Shown: one piece after another, positions 11,984 to 24,470 of the stretch
How the letters are laid out: every line of letters starts with the position of its first letter
Position numbering within the stretch: the stretch's first letter is position 1
Origin: Moringa oleifera
Taxonomy: Eukaryota; Streptophyta; Magnoliopsida; Brassicales; Moringaceae
Assembly (NCBI GenBank): GCA_021397835.1
Contig: JAJFZO010000287.1
Location: forward strand, 994,501 to 1,058,500
Reading direction: 5' to 3'
Length of the DNA stretch: 64,000 bases
Position numbers and translations under genes: made by a program
The notes under the pieces: model-generated
The model's database searches: none
The model's input: the letters and a program-made list of their open reading frames with translations, nothing else
What the model was told of the DNA's origin: nothing

Positions 11984-12515
11984 GGTAATTATATGAGGAA
12001 AACATGTATTTTGCTTACAATTTCAAATCAAGATCTATGAAAAAATTAAATCTATTTAAGATTTATATTTTCGTTGAATTCTCAATACAAAGCTTTTGTG
12101 TACACTTTTGTTTAATATTAATGGTTTTATGCATACAAGTGATGTGCATGTGACTTTTATTTATATAATTATTATAATACCCTTTAAATGCTATGACAAT
12201 AAATAAAATATTTTTTATTCTCATGTTTTTAAAGTATTTATATTTTATATATTCTTACTAAGTTTAATGCAAAAAAAAAAAAAGAATGTTTTGTTTATTT
12301 TGATAATGTTTTAAAAGGGTGTTGAGGTAATTACACAAGTAAAAGTCACATACATATCACGTAAATGTATACAACTGTTAATATTAACAAAAGTTATAGA
12401 CAAAAGTTCTACATTAAGAATCTAATAAAAATGTAAGTCTCAAATAGATACAAGTTTTTTGGTAAGTCTCGATTTGAGATGGTGATCAAAATGCATCTCT
12501 CCTTAATATAATTGA
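11984..12515. mobile_element. Foldback/MITE-like element, copy A
   Basis: The left arm (about 11984-12190) and right arm (about 12310-12515) are imperfect inverted repeats. The left arm reads TAATTATATGAGG...TTTGCTTACAATTTCAAATCAAGATC...GTGCATGTGACTTTTATTTATATAATTA. The right arm ends TAATTACACAAGTAAAAGTCACATACATATCAC...GTAAGTCTCGATTTGAGA...CTCCTTAATATAATTGA, which read in reverse complement follows the left arm. The element has no coding capacity. A second copy with the same layout is at 49689-50210. Long-armed foldbacks of this kind are usually non-autonomous, often MULE-related. Exact ends and target duplication were not determined. Confidence 0.7.
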
Positions 12516-12859
12516 TCCAATTTCCTTTGATGTTTTTCCTATACTATTTTGGTGAACATTTGTTAATGAACTTGTTTTGTACGCAATGCGAATCCATTAC
12601 TCTAGTTCATACTATCTCCAACTGAAAATTAAGCTTTTTGTTTAAAATTTCAAATGTAAACAACAATTTTGCATATTGCTTGAAATCATAGTTTTAGGTA
12701 ATTAATTCAGCAAAATCAATTAGTTAGGTAAAAATTCATATATTCTATTGAGCATATATGAATTAGGTAATTATACTATCTCCAACTGAAAATTAAGCCT
12801 AGACAGAAAGGTTTCATTCCATTGTTCTTTACTTGGAACATGGTAGATTATAGCATATA

Positions 12860-15050
12860 AGATTTAAGATAAATGGATGTACTATAGCGAGGGTTTACAT
12901 ATCCTCTAGTTGCCTCATGCTGTGTTGGATGCAACAAATAGCATATTTACATGGGATACCAGATAAATCTCAATGGGTATATGCACATGTCATGGATACT
13001 AGATTTACAACATACTCTTTTCCCTCACAATACACCTCATACAAGCCTTCTCCATTATAAGTTGCCTTAAAATTTGCTGCATTTTACTTATTTGATTTTA
13101 ATTTTATTTTTATTTTTTGAATCCTAGAAGTGATCCTATCCCTATATCTCTTTATGTTATCCTTTGCATCTAAAATGTATACATTAAAACTCTATGTCAA
13201 ACTATTAACAATTAAATCATACTTATAATTACTAAAAAATATATATGTAACCCATAGGCACCTATCTACCCTCATCAAATAATTGTAAGCATCTACTGGC
13301 ATCTCTTTAATGACATCCAACTTCTCCTTAACTCTACATATGAATAGGCAGATCCAGCAGCCTTTGCTTCTAATCCACCCTTCCATCGATGATCTCTGAA
13401 GTTGACATGCAAATGTTGAACACATATTCTATGTTCTGCATTTAGTAAAATAGTGTTGAAAGCCTCCACCAAACTCTGTCAATGCATAAACCAAGTAAGG
13501 CATCATGTCAGTAACAAAGTATAAATCAAAAGAAAATAATTTAAGAATGTAATGGTTACCTTTTGTCTATTACTAATGAATGTCCATCTATACCTCTTAT
13601 ATGAGACAATATCTCTTAGCAAAGCTTCCAAAAATCAAATCCAAGAGTCTTTATTCTTACTCTTAACAGCAACAAAAGGTATTAGATAAAAATTGGTGTT
13701 TGCATCTTTAGCCACAACACTGAATAATTGGCCATTATAAGGTTCTCTCAAGAAAGCCTATCCAATCCAATGAAAGTCTTAACTCCATCTAAAAAGCCTT
13801 TTCTCACTCCATCTAATCCTATATACATTCTTTGAAATATAGGCTTAGAGGCAAATGTGATCTTCAAAAAAAATAGAAGTCTCCCTCTTATGATGTTTCA
13901 AAGCCTTACAATAATCCCAAAGATTTATGTATTCACACTTAGCATTACCATTTATCATCTGTGGGGCTTGATTTAGCTATTTAAGTAGTAGCCCTAGTGA
14001 TGTCCATATAATACTTTTTCCTTACTTCTCCTATTATAAGTTTCACCTTGTAGTTATTATCATCCTAACCCTCTCTACAAACTGCTTACTTAACCAACTA
14101 GAAGTGAGTTGTTTGTTTTTGTAAGCTTTTGCACAACTATGATCTGTAAAATATGTCTTTACTAGGAATGTGTCTTCTCAATTCATTTTTGTAGCATGCC
14201 GTCTCCATCCATATTTTTTTCTTACAGCAAACAGTGACTCTACTTATTATGTTGCGAAGGAATTTTATGTTTCTTTTGACCTTCCTACTAAACTGTCTAA
14301 CTACCTCATATAAACTCATTTAGTGGAAAATAACATTCCCACCTTGAAGATAGAATGGTCTATATCCCTATTGGGGTCAAAATGATCAAAATTTGGATCC
14401 TCAACTTCACTTTTATCGTCACCACTCTTACGAATATCAATATCATCACTAGTAGTTTCTTCATGAATGGGAAGCTCAGCCTTGCCCCCACTAGCAAAAG
14501 CTTTACACTCAATGTTACACTCAATATCATCCCTCACAATGATCTGTGCTAACCTTCATGAGATCATCATTTGATGACTCATCCTCAAATTGCTCTATCA
14601 CATTGTCCCCTTCAAATGCATCATTATCATTCAAGTCATCTATCTTATCATCATTATCCACATGCACCTCATATCTAAATGCCTATCTATATTGCTGGAG
14701 CATATTAAACTTATATCATCAGTATTGTCCACATGTGCATTGTTTGACATAATATAAAGCTATATTAGTTGTTTGCCTATTTTCTTATACTAATCTAACA
14801 TTTGCAATTCATTTTTATTAGAACACAATAATGCAACACCCTACCTCACAATATTACTAATTAGTAATAAATAACAGACATTGTCACCATCCATATATCC
14901 ATAATCCTTACATAAGCCTATTAAGTTGAAATAGCACACATAATCTAAATCTATAGAATGAATGGGGCTTTTTTCGCTATTGACATACTCTTTAGGTTCC
15001 TCTTTCATTAACCCATCATAAAACACCTTAAAACTTACACAATCCATTAC
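12860..15050 (-). pseudogene. Mutator-like (MULE) transposase, decayed, near full length
   Basis: Read on the minus strand from 15047 down, domains appear in the usual MULE order. An N-terminal PB1-like plant segment lies at 15047-14841 (LDYVCYFNLIGLCKDYGY). An acidic linker lies at about 14537-14316 (DDKSEVEDPNFDHFDP). A MuDR DNA-binding-type domain at about 14340-14137 begins FKVGMLFSTK and continues EVVRQFSRKVKRNIKFLRN. The MULE transposase core at about 13760-13340 contains NGQLFSVVAKDANTNFYLIP, KDSWI, TFISNRQK and LNAEHRICVQHLHVNFR. A C-terminal SWIM zinc-finger remnant lies at about 13060-12930 (TCAYTH.DLSGIPCKYAI). Stops interrupt several segments, and the SWIM finger has lost consensus residues (second Cys and His), so the protein is non-functional. 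The enzyme would catalyse cut-and-paste transposition. Confidence 0.85.
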
Positions 15051-15659
15051 AGCAAAAGGACAACATAAACAAATATTAAAATAACAGTGTATTACTACTT
15101 AATCTTATATATATAAACTAACCAATTTAAGCATCTAATAATTTAAGCAATGTATAGCTAATAAATTTCTACAGATTCTCAATCAACCTAAAGAACTTTC
15201 ACAAATGATATTACAAGGTAATTTGAAATACACGACTTTGTAAAATAATATGTATAGAGAGGTTTTCAATATCAAATTTATAAAATTAACAAACGAATTT
15301 TTATTTTCCCTAAACTAGTGGCATTAGGGTTTCGAATTTGGGAAATTTCAACTTTTGATATCCATCATTTGAACCCAATAGATATTAGTCATCAGATGAA
15401 TCACATCCAAAAAATTTGAGACTATTTAATGCGTTACCACGTTCATTCGTCTCAAATCTTGATCGATGCACAAAACCCCTTAAATCTTGTTGGTGTGATT
15501 TCTTGGTTGATTTGAAAACAAATATAGAAAAAAACAAAATCTTAGAAAGAGTTTGTTAAGGAGATAATAGCGAGTGTGAGTGATAGTATACACAACGAAG
15601 ATTTGTAAAAATAAGATACACATGACCATGTTCACACACACTTATCATGTAGATAATGT
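15051..15659. other. MULE 5' flank, no gene seen
   Basis: This AT-rich stretch lies upstream of the minus-strand MULE start. It probably holds the 5' untranslated region or promoter of the MULE. No other features were recognised. Confidence 0.4.
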
Positions 15660-15800
15660 AGTTAATTTTAATGGGTTTTGTTGACAGAAATCTCACATTG
15701 CAATTGATATTTTATGTGATTTTTAATTTAATGCAATTCTTTATGTAAGTCTTAATTTGATGTTGCGTCAAAAATATAAGTCACTTTGATATAACTAACC
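15660..15800. repeat. Terminal-arm-like repeat, second copy
   Basis: Same orientation as and clearly related to 9990-10125, with blocks such as TTTTGTTGACAGAAATCTCACAT, TATGTAAGTCTTAATTTGATG and CAAAAATATAAGTCAC. It lies about 600 bp upstream of the minus-strand MULE N-terminus and could be that element's terminal repeat. A convincing inverted partner at the other end is the left arm at about 11984, but this pairing is inference. Confidence 0.45.
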
Positions 15801-17220
15801 ATAAATTTAAATTTAAATTACAAATTACTTTTCAATTAAAATTTTATTAAATTTATCAATATTAAATACTAATAATTATTTAAATATACACTTAAAATAA
15901 TAAATATCTTATATAGATTCTATAATTCATGCCATGCGTAAAATAATTTTTTAAGAATAATATTTATTATTATAAAAATAAATTTATATTCTTATATTAA
16001 TTATGATATCAAAAACTATTCTGCATATTATTGTTGAGTTAATAATTTATATATTTTAATACTTTTATTATTAAAAAATTTATAAGTATTATTTTTTACG
16101 ATAAATTTTTTTTACAATAAATAATGTTATATTTTGGTAAAGAAAGATAATTATATTAATCATATTTTTATGTTATAATTTAATTATTGATTTAATTTCA
16201 TAAATTAAAAATTTATAAATATATTTTAAGATAAAAATTTAAAAGAATGCTTCAATATAAAAATAAATAAACAAATTAGAAAACTACAAATAAAATCAGT
16301 AAATAAAAGAATTTGATATTTTTCAATAAATGAAAACAAAATAATAATAATTAATATTATTTATATTTAAATTTATAAAGTAATTAAATAAGAGATACAC
16401 CAATTATAACAAAATTATATAAACAAAAAAAAAAGTTACATGTAATATTTTGGGATCAAAGGAGTTTGGTAATTTTGGAACAAAAAACTTTTTCTCTTTC
16501 AATCTAATTGTTAATCGCTCCCCATAAACTCAATCACCCCTCTAGTTGCCAAATAAGAGACATAATAGTTTTAAAAATATATAAAAATTAAAACATATGT
16601 ATGTAATACCTTTTAGATAAAAAAAAGATTTAAAAATTTTAAAAATTGAAGGCTTCTTTTTCTTTTATGTGGTTGCTAATCAACAAATACCTCAATTTTA
16701 ATTTTGTAATATTTTTTAAATATAAACCCATAAAATTTAGAATATAAATAATGAAACAAAAAAATTTCTTGTGAACATCTAATATAATATATTTATAAAG
16801 TTATGGTAAAGTAAAATATTAAATATTTTAAATATGATGAAAATCACAAACAGAAATGTAAATCTAATAATCAAACTTGTTTTGAATTAAAAGGTTCATC
16901 TATTTATACTTATTAGCATTTTAAAATTAATTTTTCACTAAATTTTAAATTTGATTATGAATTGTTATTATACTGTTGAAAATATTTTTGATAAAAATTA
17001 TGAATTAGTATAAAGATTAAATTTTGTAAATAAGTATTACTAAATATAAGTTTTAAAATTATGTACATAAAAATTGTCAATATTAATATATTATTAAAAT
17101 ATAAAATTATAAAATAATTAATATTAATATTTTAAAAAATTAATATTGATATAAATAAATAATTTAAAAATAATAAAATCACTTGTTATAATAATAATAA
17201 TATAAAAAATTTAATAATTT
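15801..17220. other. Very AT-rich non-coding DNA
   Basis: Low-complexity A/T sequence with only scattered G/C and no coding similarity on either strand. It ends near a degenerate duplication at 17250-17360. Confidence 0.6.
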
Positions 17221-17253
17221 ATATCGTCCAACGTAAAGATGTAAAGATGGAGT

Positions 17254-17358
17254 AATTTGAGTGGATCTAAAATTGAAGTAATCTGTCAAGATAAGTAGGT
17301 CTAAGATTCCAAAATAGGTCGGTCTAAAGTTGAAATAGTCTGTCAAGATAGGTGGGCT
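17254..17358. repeat. Short degenerate direct repeat
   Basis: GTGGATCTAAAATTGAAGTAATCTGTCAAGATAAGTAGG-type sequence is followed about 65 bp later by GGTCTAAAGTTGAAATAGTCTGTCAAGATAGGTGGG. The shared core is CTGTCAAGATA.GT.GG. It lies about 250 bp upstream of the DEFL gene 1 TATA box; no function is implied. Confidence 0.6.
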
Positions 17359-17610
17359 TCCTGGAGTCAACCCAATAAACCCAATTGCCTAAAATAGGAG
17401 GTATCCAAGAAATCTCAATAGTGAAGCAAGTCATGAAATTAAGAGTGAAATTATTGCCTTTCATAATCAGTCAATATGCAAAGAGAGGCCAAAAGATCCA
17501 AGCCATATTTTCAGACCGAAATTAAAGCAAATTGAGGTAAGTGGAAAGATGTAACAAAGAGATACTTCCAGACCAGAATTCAAGAAATTAATTTAGATGG
17601 TCACTCTCCT

Positions 17611-17618
17611 TATATATA
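17611..17618 (+). promoter_or_regulatory. TATA box of DEFL gene 1
   Basis: TATATATA lies 72 bp upstream of the start codon. That spacing fits a short leader beginning near 17640. The other two DEFL genes have TATA boxes at nearly the same distance (79 and 78 bp). Confidence 0.8.
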
Positions 17619-17682
17619 GAAATCATTTGTGCCCATTAAGGCACTTCCATCCACAAAAGCATAGCAGATAGAAAAATTAACC

Positions 17683-18028
17683 ATGAAAGACTTTCCAGTT
17701 TCTGCCCTACTACTTGTTTTGATTCTCTTCATCACCTCTGGTAACCCTTAGTTTTCTAGTCTTTATATGATCATTCGCATAGATTAAAGGGTATTTGAAT
17801 CTTTTGCATTTTCTCTTGACAACTGCCTGACTGCAAGGTATTGTGTTGCATGCAGGCCGTGAAGTGAGCTGCATCGGGAGTTGCACCGTGGAGCTGCATG
17901 GAGGGGGCTGCGAAATAAGTGAATGCAACAGCGGCTGTAGGCAGAAGTATGGAGCAGATGCTCATGGCTTCTGCTATCAAGTGGAGAAGGCTGATGTCAT
18001 TTGCCTGTGTCGTGTCCCTGACTGCTGA
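17683..18028 (+). CDS. Defensin-like secreted cysteine-rich peptide, gene 1 (two exons)
   Basis: Exon 1 is 17683-17740, the intron 17741-17855 (GT...GCATGCAG, phase 1) and exon 2 17856-18028 including the stop, giving 76 residues. Residues 1-20 (MKDFPVSALLLVLILFITSG) form a hydrophobic signal peptide encoded by exon 1; the mature peptide is in exon 2, the usual plant DEFL arrangement. The mature part has nine cysteines, C-x3-C-x8-C-x4-C-x3-C-x11-C-x9-C-x-C-x4-C. Without the first, this is the same eight-Cys frame as genes 2 and 3, with the C-x3-C and C-x-C pairs of the cysteine-stabilised alpha-beta fold and a GFC gamma-core-like motif. Relative to the others it lacks about six residues before the framework and has one extra Cys. 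Such peptides act outside the cell in defence or in cell-cell signalling; which applies here is unknown. Confidence is high for the gene and moderate for the DEFL family. Confidence 0.88.
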
Positions 18029-18111
18029 TTTCCTTGCTGCTCCATGTGGCCTTCTTCTACAAGTGTCTACAGCTACCTTACTAGCTGTATCATATATGTA
18101 TGAATGCACTA

Positions 18112-18131
18112 AATAAAGTTAATGAATAAAT
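18112..18131 (+). terminator. Poly(A) signals of DEFL gene 1
   Basis: AATAAA occurs at 18112 and again within AATGAATAAATGGGAGATTTT just after. The surrounding 3' flank (CTACCTTACTAGCTGTAT...TGTATGAAT...ATGGGAGATTTTATCAAGTTTA) is homologous to the 3' flanks of genes 2 and 3. Confidence 0.75.
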
Positions 18132-18139
18132 GGGAGATT

Positions 18140-19950
18140 TTATCAAGTTTATCAAACACCAAGTTACAGATCCATCGCTATCAAGCATGGGAAGGGCATG
18201 CAGGGCAAACCTGGCTAGCTTATCCATCCATGTCAAGTACCCGGCAAGGAGAAAGGTACAAAAGACAGGATGGAAGCCAAGAGTTTCAGAAAAGGATGAA
18301 GGAACCTGATGAAGTGCAGAAAAAAAGAAGAAAACAAATGCTTCCCAGTAAAAATCTAAATATAAAGGCAATTACTCCTTGTTGAAAGCTATAAAGACAA
18401 ATTAACGTCGACTTGATTTGTCTTGAATGAAAAATAATGACACGTAAAAGATCATAATAAATGTAATAAAGAGGGCATAATTCAGGTGCAGAAAGGGTCC
18501 AGAGATAGTTGATAGGATGAGGAAGGGCTTAATCCTTGTCATGAGGCTCTTGTGGGTCGCGATGGTAGTGAGGCCCAAATGAATAGCTACTCCCCTTTGG
18601 GGCCAAGTATCGTTTCATCGTGCAGGTGTGTCCAGATCATGGCTTTTGGTGCAGCGGTTGTACCTCAATGGGCTATTTACTTCACATGCCATCGGAACCT
18701 GTGAAAAGCTTAAGAAAATGAGGTTTATATCAGCAATTTTTCAGTATCATTTTTCTATTTAATTGCATGTAAAAAATATATGACACTTTGATTCTTTATC
18801 ACAAACAAATATGAAAGCAATGACTATGAGGAACAGAAATAATCCTTCATTTTTTCATTTTCATTTTAGCTTTTAGCCCACCCATGTTTTTCTCATAAAG
18901 AAAAATAGGAACCAAATGAAATATCAAAAGAAAAAAAGTCCTTTTATTTTAGTATTTCTTTCATATATTTAGAAATATCAAATTTATGTCATAAGTCATG
19001 AACTAATGGATTATCTAACTCTTTTTCATAATCGAAAATGATGGGCTGAAATACCTATTGATATATCTACAATGAATATTTTATTGAAGGTGAGGATTAA
19101 GTTATTATTCAACAAATATAAATTGAAATTATTAAAGGATGATATGAATTCAAAAGCACATTTTTTTACTTTATTATTATAGTTATAGCAGGTATAATTC
19201 CATTGGTATAATTTTGGGCATTTTGGGTTACGGGAGGCATTTTACTAGAGGTTTATATTGTATCAATCTACCTTTGTATGATTCCTATTGAAGCATATAC
19301 TTGGGGGGGGGGGCATAGGGCAAACGATTTCAAAGTGAACTTCCCATTCATTAGACAGAGAAAGAGAATATCGCCAAGATATCATGCACATCCTTTTTAT
19401 ACGAGTAGAACTTTACTCTTATTTATTTTAATATCTCGTCAAAATAGAAAAAATCAAAATGTTTTTATAATTCACTAAAGAAGTTTCATTTTCTCAAAAA
19501 ATTTCCTATCTTTTTTTTTTTTGTATTTCCACTACTTTTATTTAATTATATGTAAATCTAAAAAATTTATGATAAACCTAAAAAAAAATAAACTAAGAAT
19601 AGGAATCTTTGACGAATGGGATCAAGAAGCTTTTCAACACAAGATTGACACAAGAAAAGGAATTAAGAAACATCTAGGTGGCTTTGGTAGTAGGCCACAT
19701 AGGTCGTCTAAAGCAAAAGCTTATATATCTTGGTTTTGTAAAAAATAGTTAGAGAGAATTTGATCAAGATTTTTTGAGAAGAATTAATATACTGCTATGA
19801 GTTTGTGTAGCTAGGTTTTAAAACTTAAGAGTGAGACGAATCCAACTAAGAAAGTTTGAATAGATTTTGTTTTGTATAATGAGAGAATTGAGGCCTTTAA
19901 TTACTGATTGTGTGATATGCTTGTTTTTCTTTTTCTTATAATGCTTTTGA
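18140..19950. other. Intergenic, no confident gene
   Basis: 18480-18700 is less AT-rich (containing GAGGCCCAAATGAATAGC and CCCCTTTGGGGCC), but no product was recognised. Two short + strand frames (19278-19478, with an 11-G run just inside the start, and 19521-19748) have more balanced codons than their surroundings but match nothing recognised. Overlapping open frames on both strands at 18090-18385 are judged chance. Confidence 0.4.
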
Positions 19951-20100
19951 AATAGAGCCCCAAATGCAATCAATCATTGAAATATGAAAGGACATATATT
20001 TTTTTAAAATTATTTTAAAATTATCTTGAATTATTATATTAAAAAAATTGCATGAAATTTGTATGACAACTAGCCTCTTTGATCATGCCACATATTAATC
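19815..20100 (+). repeat. Possible 5' LTR-end remnant of the Gypsy element
   Basis: ACTTAAGAGTGAG at about 19826 and GCAATCAATCATTGAAATATGAAAGGACATATAT at about 19970 resemble sequences at 24465 and 24513 just after the Gypsy integrase (ACTTAAGGGTGAG, then GCAACCAATCATTGGAATCC...ACAGATATAT). The match then fades. This suggests a shared LTR start, but full LTR limits cannot be set by eye. Confidence 0.35.
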
Positions 20101-20589
20101 ATAGCCACATTAGCACAGCAAGGTTCTTTGACCAACGCTAGTGCTACGTCATCAATAACATAGTGTCCCTCATAGTGCGTTTCACATTAGCCACACATCA
20201 ACAAATGTGAAATTAAAATTTCCTTCATATACTGTTACCGAATTATTATTCTCTCAAACATTTTCAAAATTTTCTTATTTTGGCTATTGATCATTTTCTT
20301 AAATATTGAATTACCCTTCAACCTTTTAAAATTATCTTTTTATCCCTAAAAAAAGGCTTGTTATCTTGTATTTCTTTTACTAACCAATACCAATAAAACA
20401 TCTCCAAGAAGAAGAAATGAAAGGAATCGTTGAGACCAAGATGAACGAATCGAGGCAACAAATTCCACAATCCCAAGAGTTTATCAATGCTTAACGTTAT
20501 CGGAGTAAGAAATAAATCCAAGATATGATTTTGATAGTAGTAATAATTCCTTAATAAGTAGTTCTCGCCCCTAAAGACAACCATTTCAA

Positions 20590-23500
20590 ATTAATGACAT
20601 TAAAATTGACATTCTAGATTTTGAAGTTAGGATATAACTCGATGAGTTTGTAGATTGGCTTCAAATTATTGAACAGGTGCTCAAGTTAAAGGATATTCTA
20701 AATAAACAAAATGTGAAGATTATAGTTGTTAAATTAAGGAAGCATGCCTCAATTTGGTGAGAAAATCTTTAAAAAAAGAAAGAAAAGAAAGCATGAGTAT
20801 GAATGGAAAAGCAAGATCCAAACATGGAGGAAGATGTGAGAAGAACTCATGGGTAAGTTCTTACCTAGTCATTACTATCAAGATAATTTTATTCAATTGT
20901 AAAATCTACCAAAAATTCCTTTTTATGGAAGAGCATACTAGAGAATTTGAGAGGTTAATAATGAAGTATGACATTTAAGAGAAAAAGGAACAAACTATAG
21001 CTTGGAGGATTGAATTCTTAGATTGCCTAGTTAGTCCAACTTTAGCAATATTGGGCTTTGGATGACATCATTTGACTTTCCATCTGTATTGAGAAACAAC
21101 TTCTTAAGAGATCCTCATTCCTATGTTCTTTCTTAAAAATCCCTAGCAATACCCATAAGATTCAAAAGCAACAACCCAATACTTCAAGTAAAATTCCATT
21201 TAAACCCACCAAAGAAACCAATGCGGCCTAAACCAACCACTCAATCCAAACTACCTAAATGTTTTAAACGATAAGGATTGAGCCACATAGTATTTGATTG
21301 CTAAAACTGCAAGGTGATCACATCATTGAAGGTAAAGTGCAAGAAAATTTAGAAGAAGAAGAGGTTAAACCATGCTAGGATGAATACAATGCACCATTGA
21401 AATTTGATGAAGAATTCACACTTACTAATCATGGTGAATCACTAGTGATTAGAAAAATTTTGCACATAGCAAAAGAACCATGGCTGAGACACAATATTTT
21501 TAGTACCCAATGCACCACCTAAGGCAAAGTCTATACTATCATTGATAGTGGAGGTTATGAGAACACGGTGGAAAGTTACATGGTGGAAAAACTCAAGCTG
21601 CCTACCTAAAATCATCCACACCATTACAATTTGCAATGGCTCAATAAGGTAACAAAATGTTGCCTTGTGAATTTTTCTATTGGTAAAAAGTCTTATGATA
21701 AAATATGGTACGATGTAATTCCAATGGATGCTTATGACCTCTTTTTGAGAAGGCCTTGGCAATATGACCGTCGACTTATATATGATGGTTATGTCAATAC
21801 TTATTCCTTCGAAAAGGATGGAATGAAGATTAAGTTGGCCTAGTTATCACTTGCAAAGACCAGCCGAGATCATAATAAAGGCATGTTACTAGTATCCTTG
21901 GTATCTAAAAACTAGCTCAAAATGAAACTAAAAGAAACCCAAGACATGTGCCTTGTATTGTTGTTTGAACAAAGTAATTGAACCACTTATTCAATAAGAG
22001 TCGAAAAACTGCTCATTGAATTTTTAGATGTGATGCCTAATGAGATCTCTCCTAGTTTACCCCATATATAAGACATTCAATATGTCGTAAACTTCACTCC
22101 CAAAGCTGTCATTCCTAATAGACTGGCATACTAGATGAATTCATAAGAGCATGCTAAAATCGAATGTCTAGTCAAGGAATTGCTAAAGAAAGGATTGATC
22201 CAAAAATGTGTCAATCTTTATGCTATACTTACGCTATTAGTACCATAGAAAGCTAGTGGTAGTTGAAGAATGTGCATTGATAGCTAAGTTATATCACCAG
22301 ATAGTATCAATTCCCAATATTAAGACTCGATGATATGCTTCACCAACTTTATGGTGTCACCGTCTTTTCTAAAATTATTATTCACAATGGATATCATTAA
22401 ATCAAAATATGACTAAGAGATGAATGAAAAACTACTTTGAAAACCCATGATGACCTGTACGAATGGATTATCATGCCCTTCAGATTGTCGAATGTGCCTA
22501 GCACACTCATATGCTTAATGAACTAGTTAGCCCTTTTATTGAAAAATTTATGATTGTGTACTTTGTTGATATTTTGATTTATAGAAAAATCGAAAAAGAA
22601 CATTTAGGGTATATCTATCAAGTGTTAAAACTTCCCCGTAAGCAAAAATTATATGTTAATCTTAAGAAATGCTCTTTCTTAACGAATGAAGTTATCTTTC
22701 TTGGGTATATCATTACTACCAAAGGCATTCAAGTAGATCCAAGCAAGATAGAAGCCATTAATAGTTGGTCAACTCCTAAATCTGCCCATGATGTGATGAG
22801 CTTTCATGGACTATCCTTATTTTATAAAAGATTCATCAAAAAATTTAATTCCATTGTTGTTATCCTTACTAACTGCATCAAAGGAGACAAATTTCAAAGA
22901 CAAAAGAAGCCTGAAAGAGTTTTGAAGAATTGAAGAAGTGATTAACAAAAGTTCCTTTATCAGCACTTTTAAATTTCAACTAGGTGCTCGAGGTACACTA
23001 TGATGCTTTTAGCACTAGTATTGGTCCTATTCTAAGTCAGAAAATGCATTTAATAGCTTTTTTACTGAAAAAACAAGTAATGAAAAACTCAAATACTCCA
23101 CTTATGATAAAGAATTTGGTGTTATTGTTTGTGCCTTATAATATTCGAGCCATTACATGTTGAGTAAAAAATTTATTCTCTACTCTAGCCATAAGGCCCT
23201 CAAGTATTTGAAATATCCATGAAGATCAGTTAAAGACATTGGAGTGAACTCTTACAGTTTTATCCATTCTTACTGAAGCATAAGGTAAGAAGACAAAACT
23301 TCGTAGCTAATATAATAAACCAATGACATGCCTTGTTTTTCACACCTTACGTGAAACTAGTTAAATTTGAGACTATGAAGTCTAATAATACCATAGACAT
23401 TATGGATTCTTGCTTTAAAGAAAAGCATTATGCATCCCTTAGTGTTTACTTCCAGAAGCAATCATATAGGAAGCATATGATGGAGGATTAGCTGGGCATT

Positions 23501-24470
23501 TTAAGCAACATAAAACTGTAGCTTTGGTAAATGAATGTTTCTATTGGCTAAGGTTGGCATAAGATGCTAGCAAGCACATTCAATAATGTAAGACTTATTG
23601 CTTGACCAAAATTGAAAGCCAGAATACATGATTACACATGCCATTAAAAAGCACCATGGTTAGATATAAGCATGGAATTTGTTCTCAGACTACCTTGAAC
23701 TTAATGATATAAGGATTCTATTATGGTCATCGTAGATAGGTCCTCAAAAATAGCACATTTCATTCCAAGTCAAAGGACCAATGATTTGTCTATTGATTTA
23801 TACTTCAAGGAGTTTATTCGATTTGAAGGCATCCAAAAACTATCTCTTCAAATTAAAATGTCAAATTCCTAAGTCATTTTTGGAAAACTTTATGAAAGAA
23901 GATAAGGACTAGATTTAATTGAGTAGTGTAAGTTATCACCAAATAGATGGGTAAAGTGAGTTAATTAATAGACTTTTAAGGAACCTACTTCATAGCTTTG
24001 TTAGAAGGAACTTGAAACAATGGGATCTTCTTCTTACATAGACTAAGTTTGTTTGCAATAACTCCACCAATCAAGCTATTGGAAAGTGTCCTTTTGAGGT
24101 GATTTATAACACTCATCCCCTTAGCCACTTGACTTAGTATCATCTTCTAATATTTATTATTACAATGGAGAGATAGAAGAAAAAGCAAAAGATATCAAGA
24201 AACTTCATAAACAAGTTCGTGTAAGTATTCATCGGCAAGACTCAAAGGAAAGCTTAATGAGATAAACATTAATGGAAGCATACTTTTAAGGAAGAGAAAG
24301 GCTCCCAAGTCAACCAAATGGTAAGATATCTCTAAGAGTTGATGGATCGTTTTGAATTGTACAAAAGAACAATGATAATACTTCTAGAATAAAGTTATCA
24401 GATTCCTATAGGGTCTCGACTACATTTAATGTTATCAATCTTTCACCATATCAAAACAATTAAACTTAAG
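20590..24470 (+). pseudogene. Ty3/Gypsy gag-pol polyprotein, decayed but with all domains in order
   Basis: Gag begins near 20600 with KIDILDFEVRI.LDEFVDWL and continues to REFERLIMKYDI at about 20970. A zinc-knuckle remnant KCFK...GLSHIVFDC lies at about 21242-21300. The aspartic protease region is at about 21480-21840 (VYTIIDSGGYENTVESYMVE, WLNKVTKCCLVNFSIGKK, DVIPMDAYDLFLRRPWQYDR). Reverse transcriptase spans about 22070-22930; its catalytic box reads YFVDIL at 22559-22576 where the family has YFDDIL, so a catalytic Asp is lost. RNase H is at about 22970-23220 (KYSTYDKEFGVIV, FILYSSHKALKYL). Integrase has a zinc-binding stretch near 23530-23620 and a core ending SYHQIDG.SELINRLLRNLL and NNSTNQAIGKCPFEVIYNTHP at about 23930-24110. 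Order PR-RT-RH-INT marks Ty3/Gypsy. Many stops and frameshifts make it inactive. Confidence 0.9.

Noticed and set aside
17710..18109. Antisense open frames over DEFL gene 1 (also 37929-38216 and 46140-46442 over genes 2 and 3)
   Set aside because: They mirror the sense exons in all three paralogs. The sense strand has the signal peptide, splice sites, TATA box and conserved cysteines.
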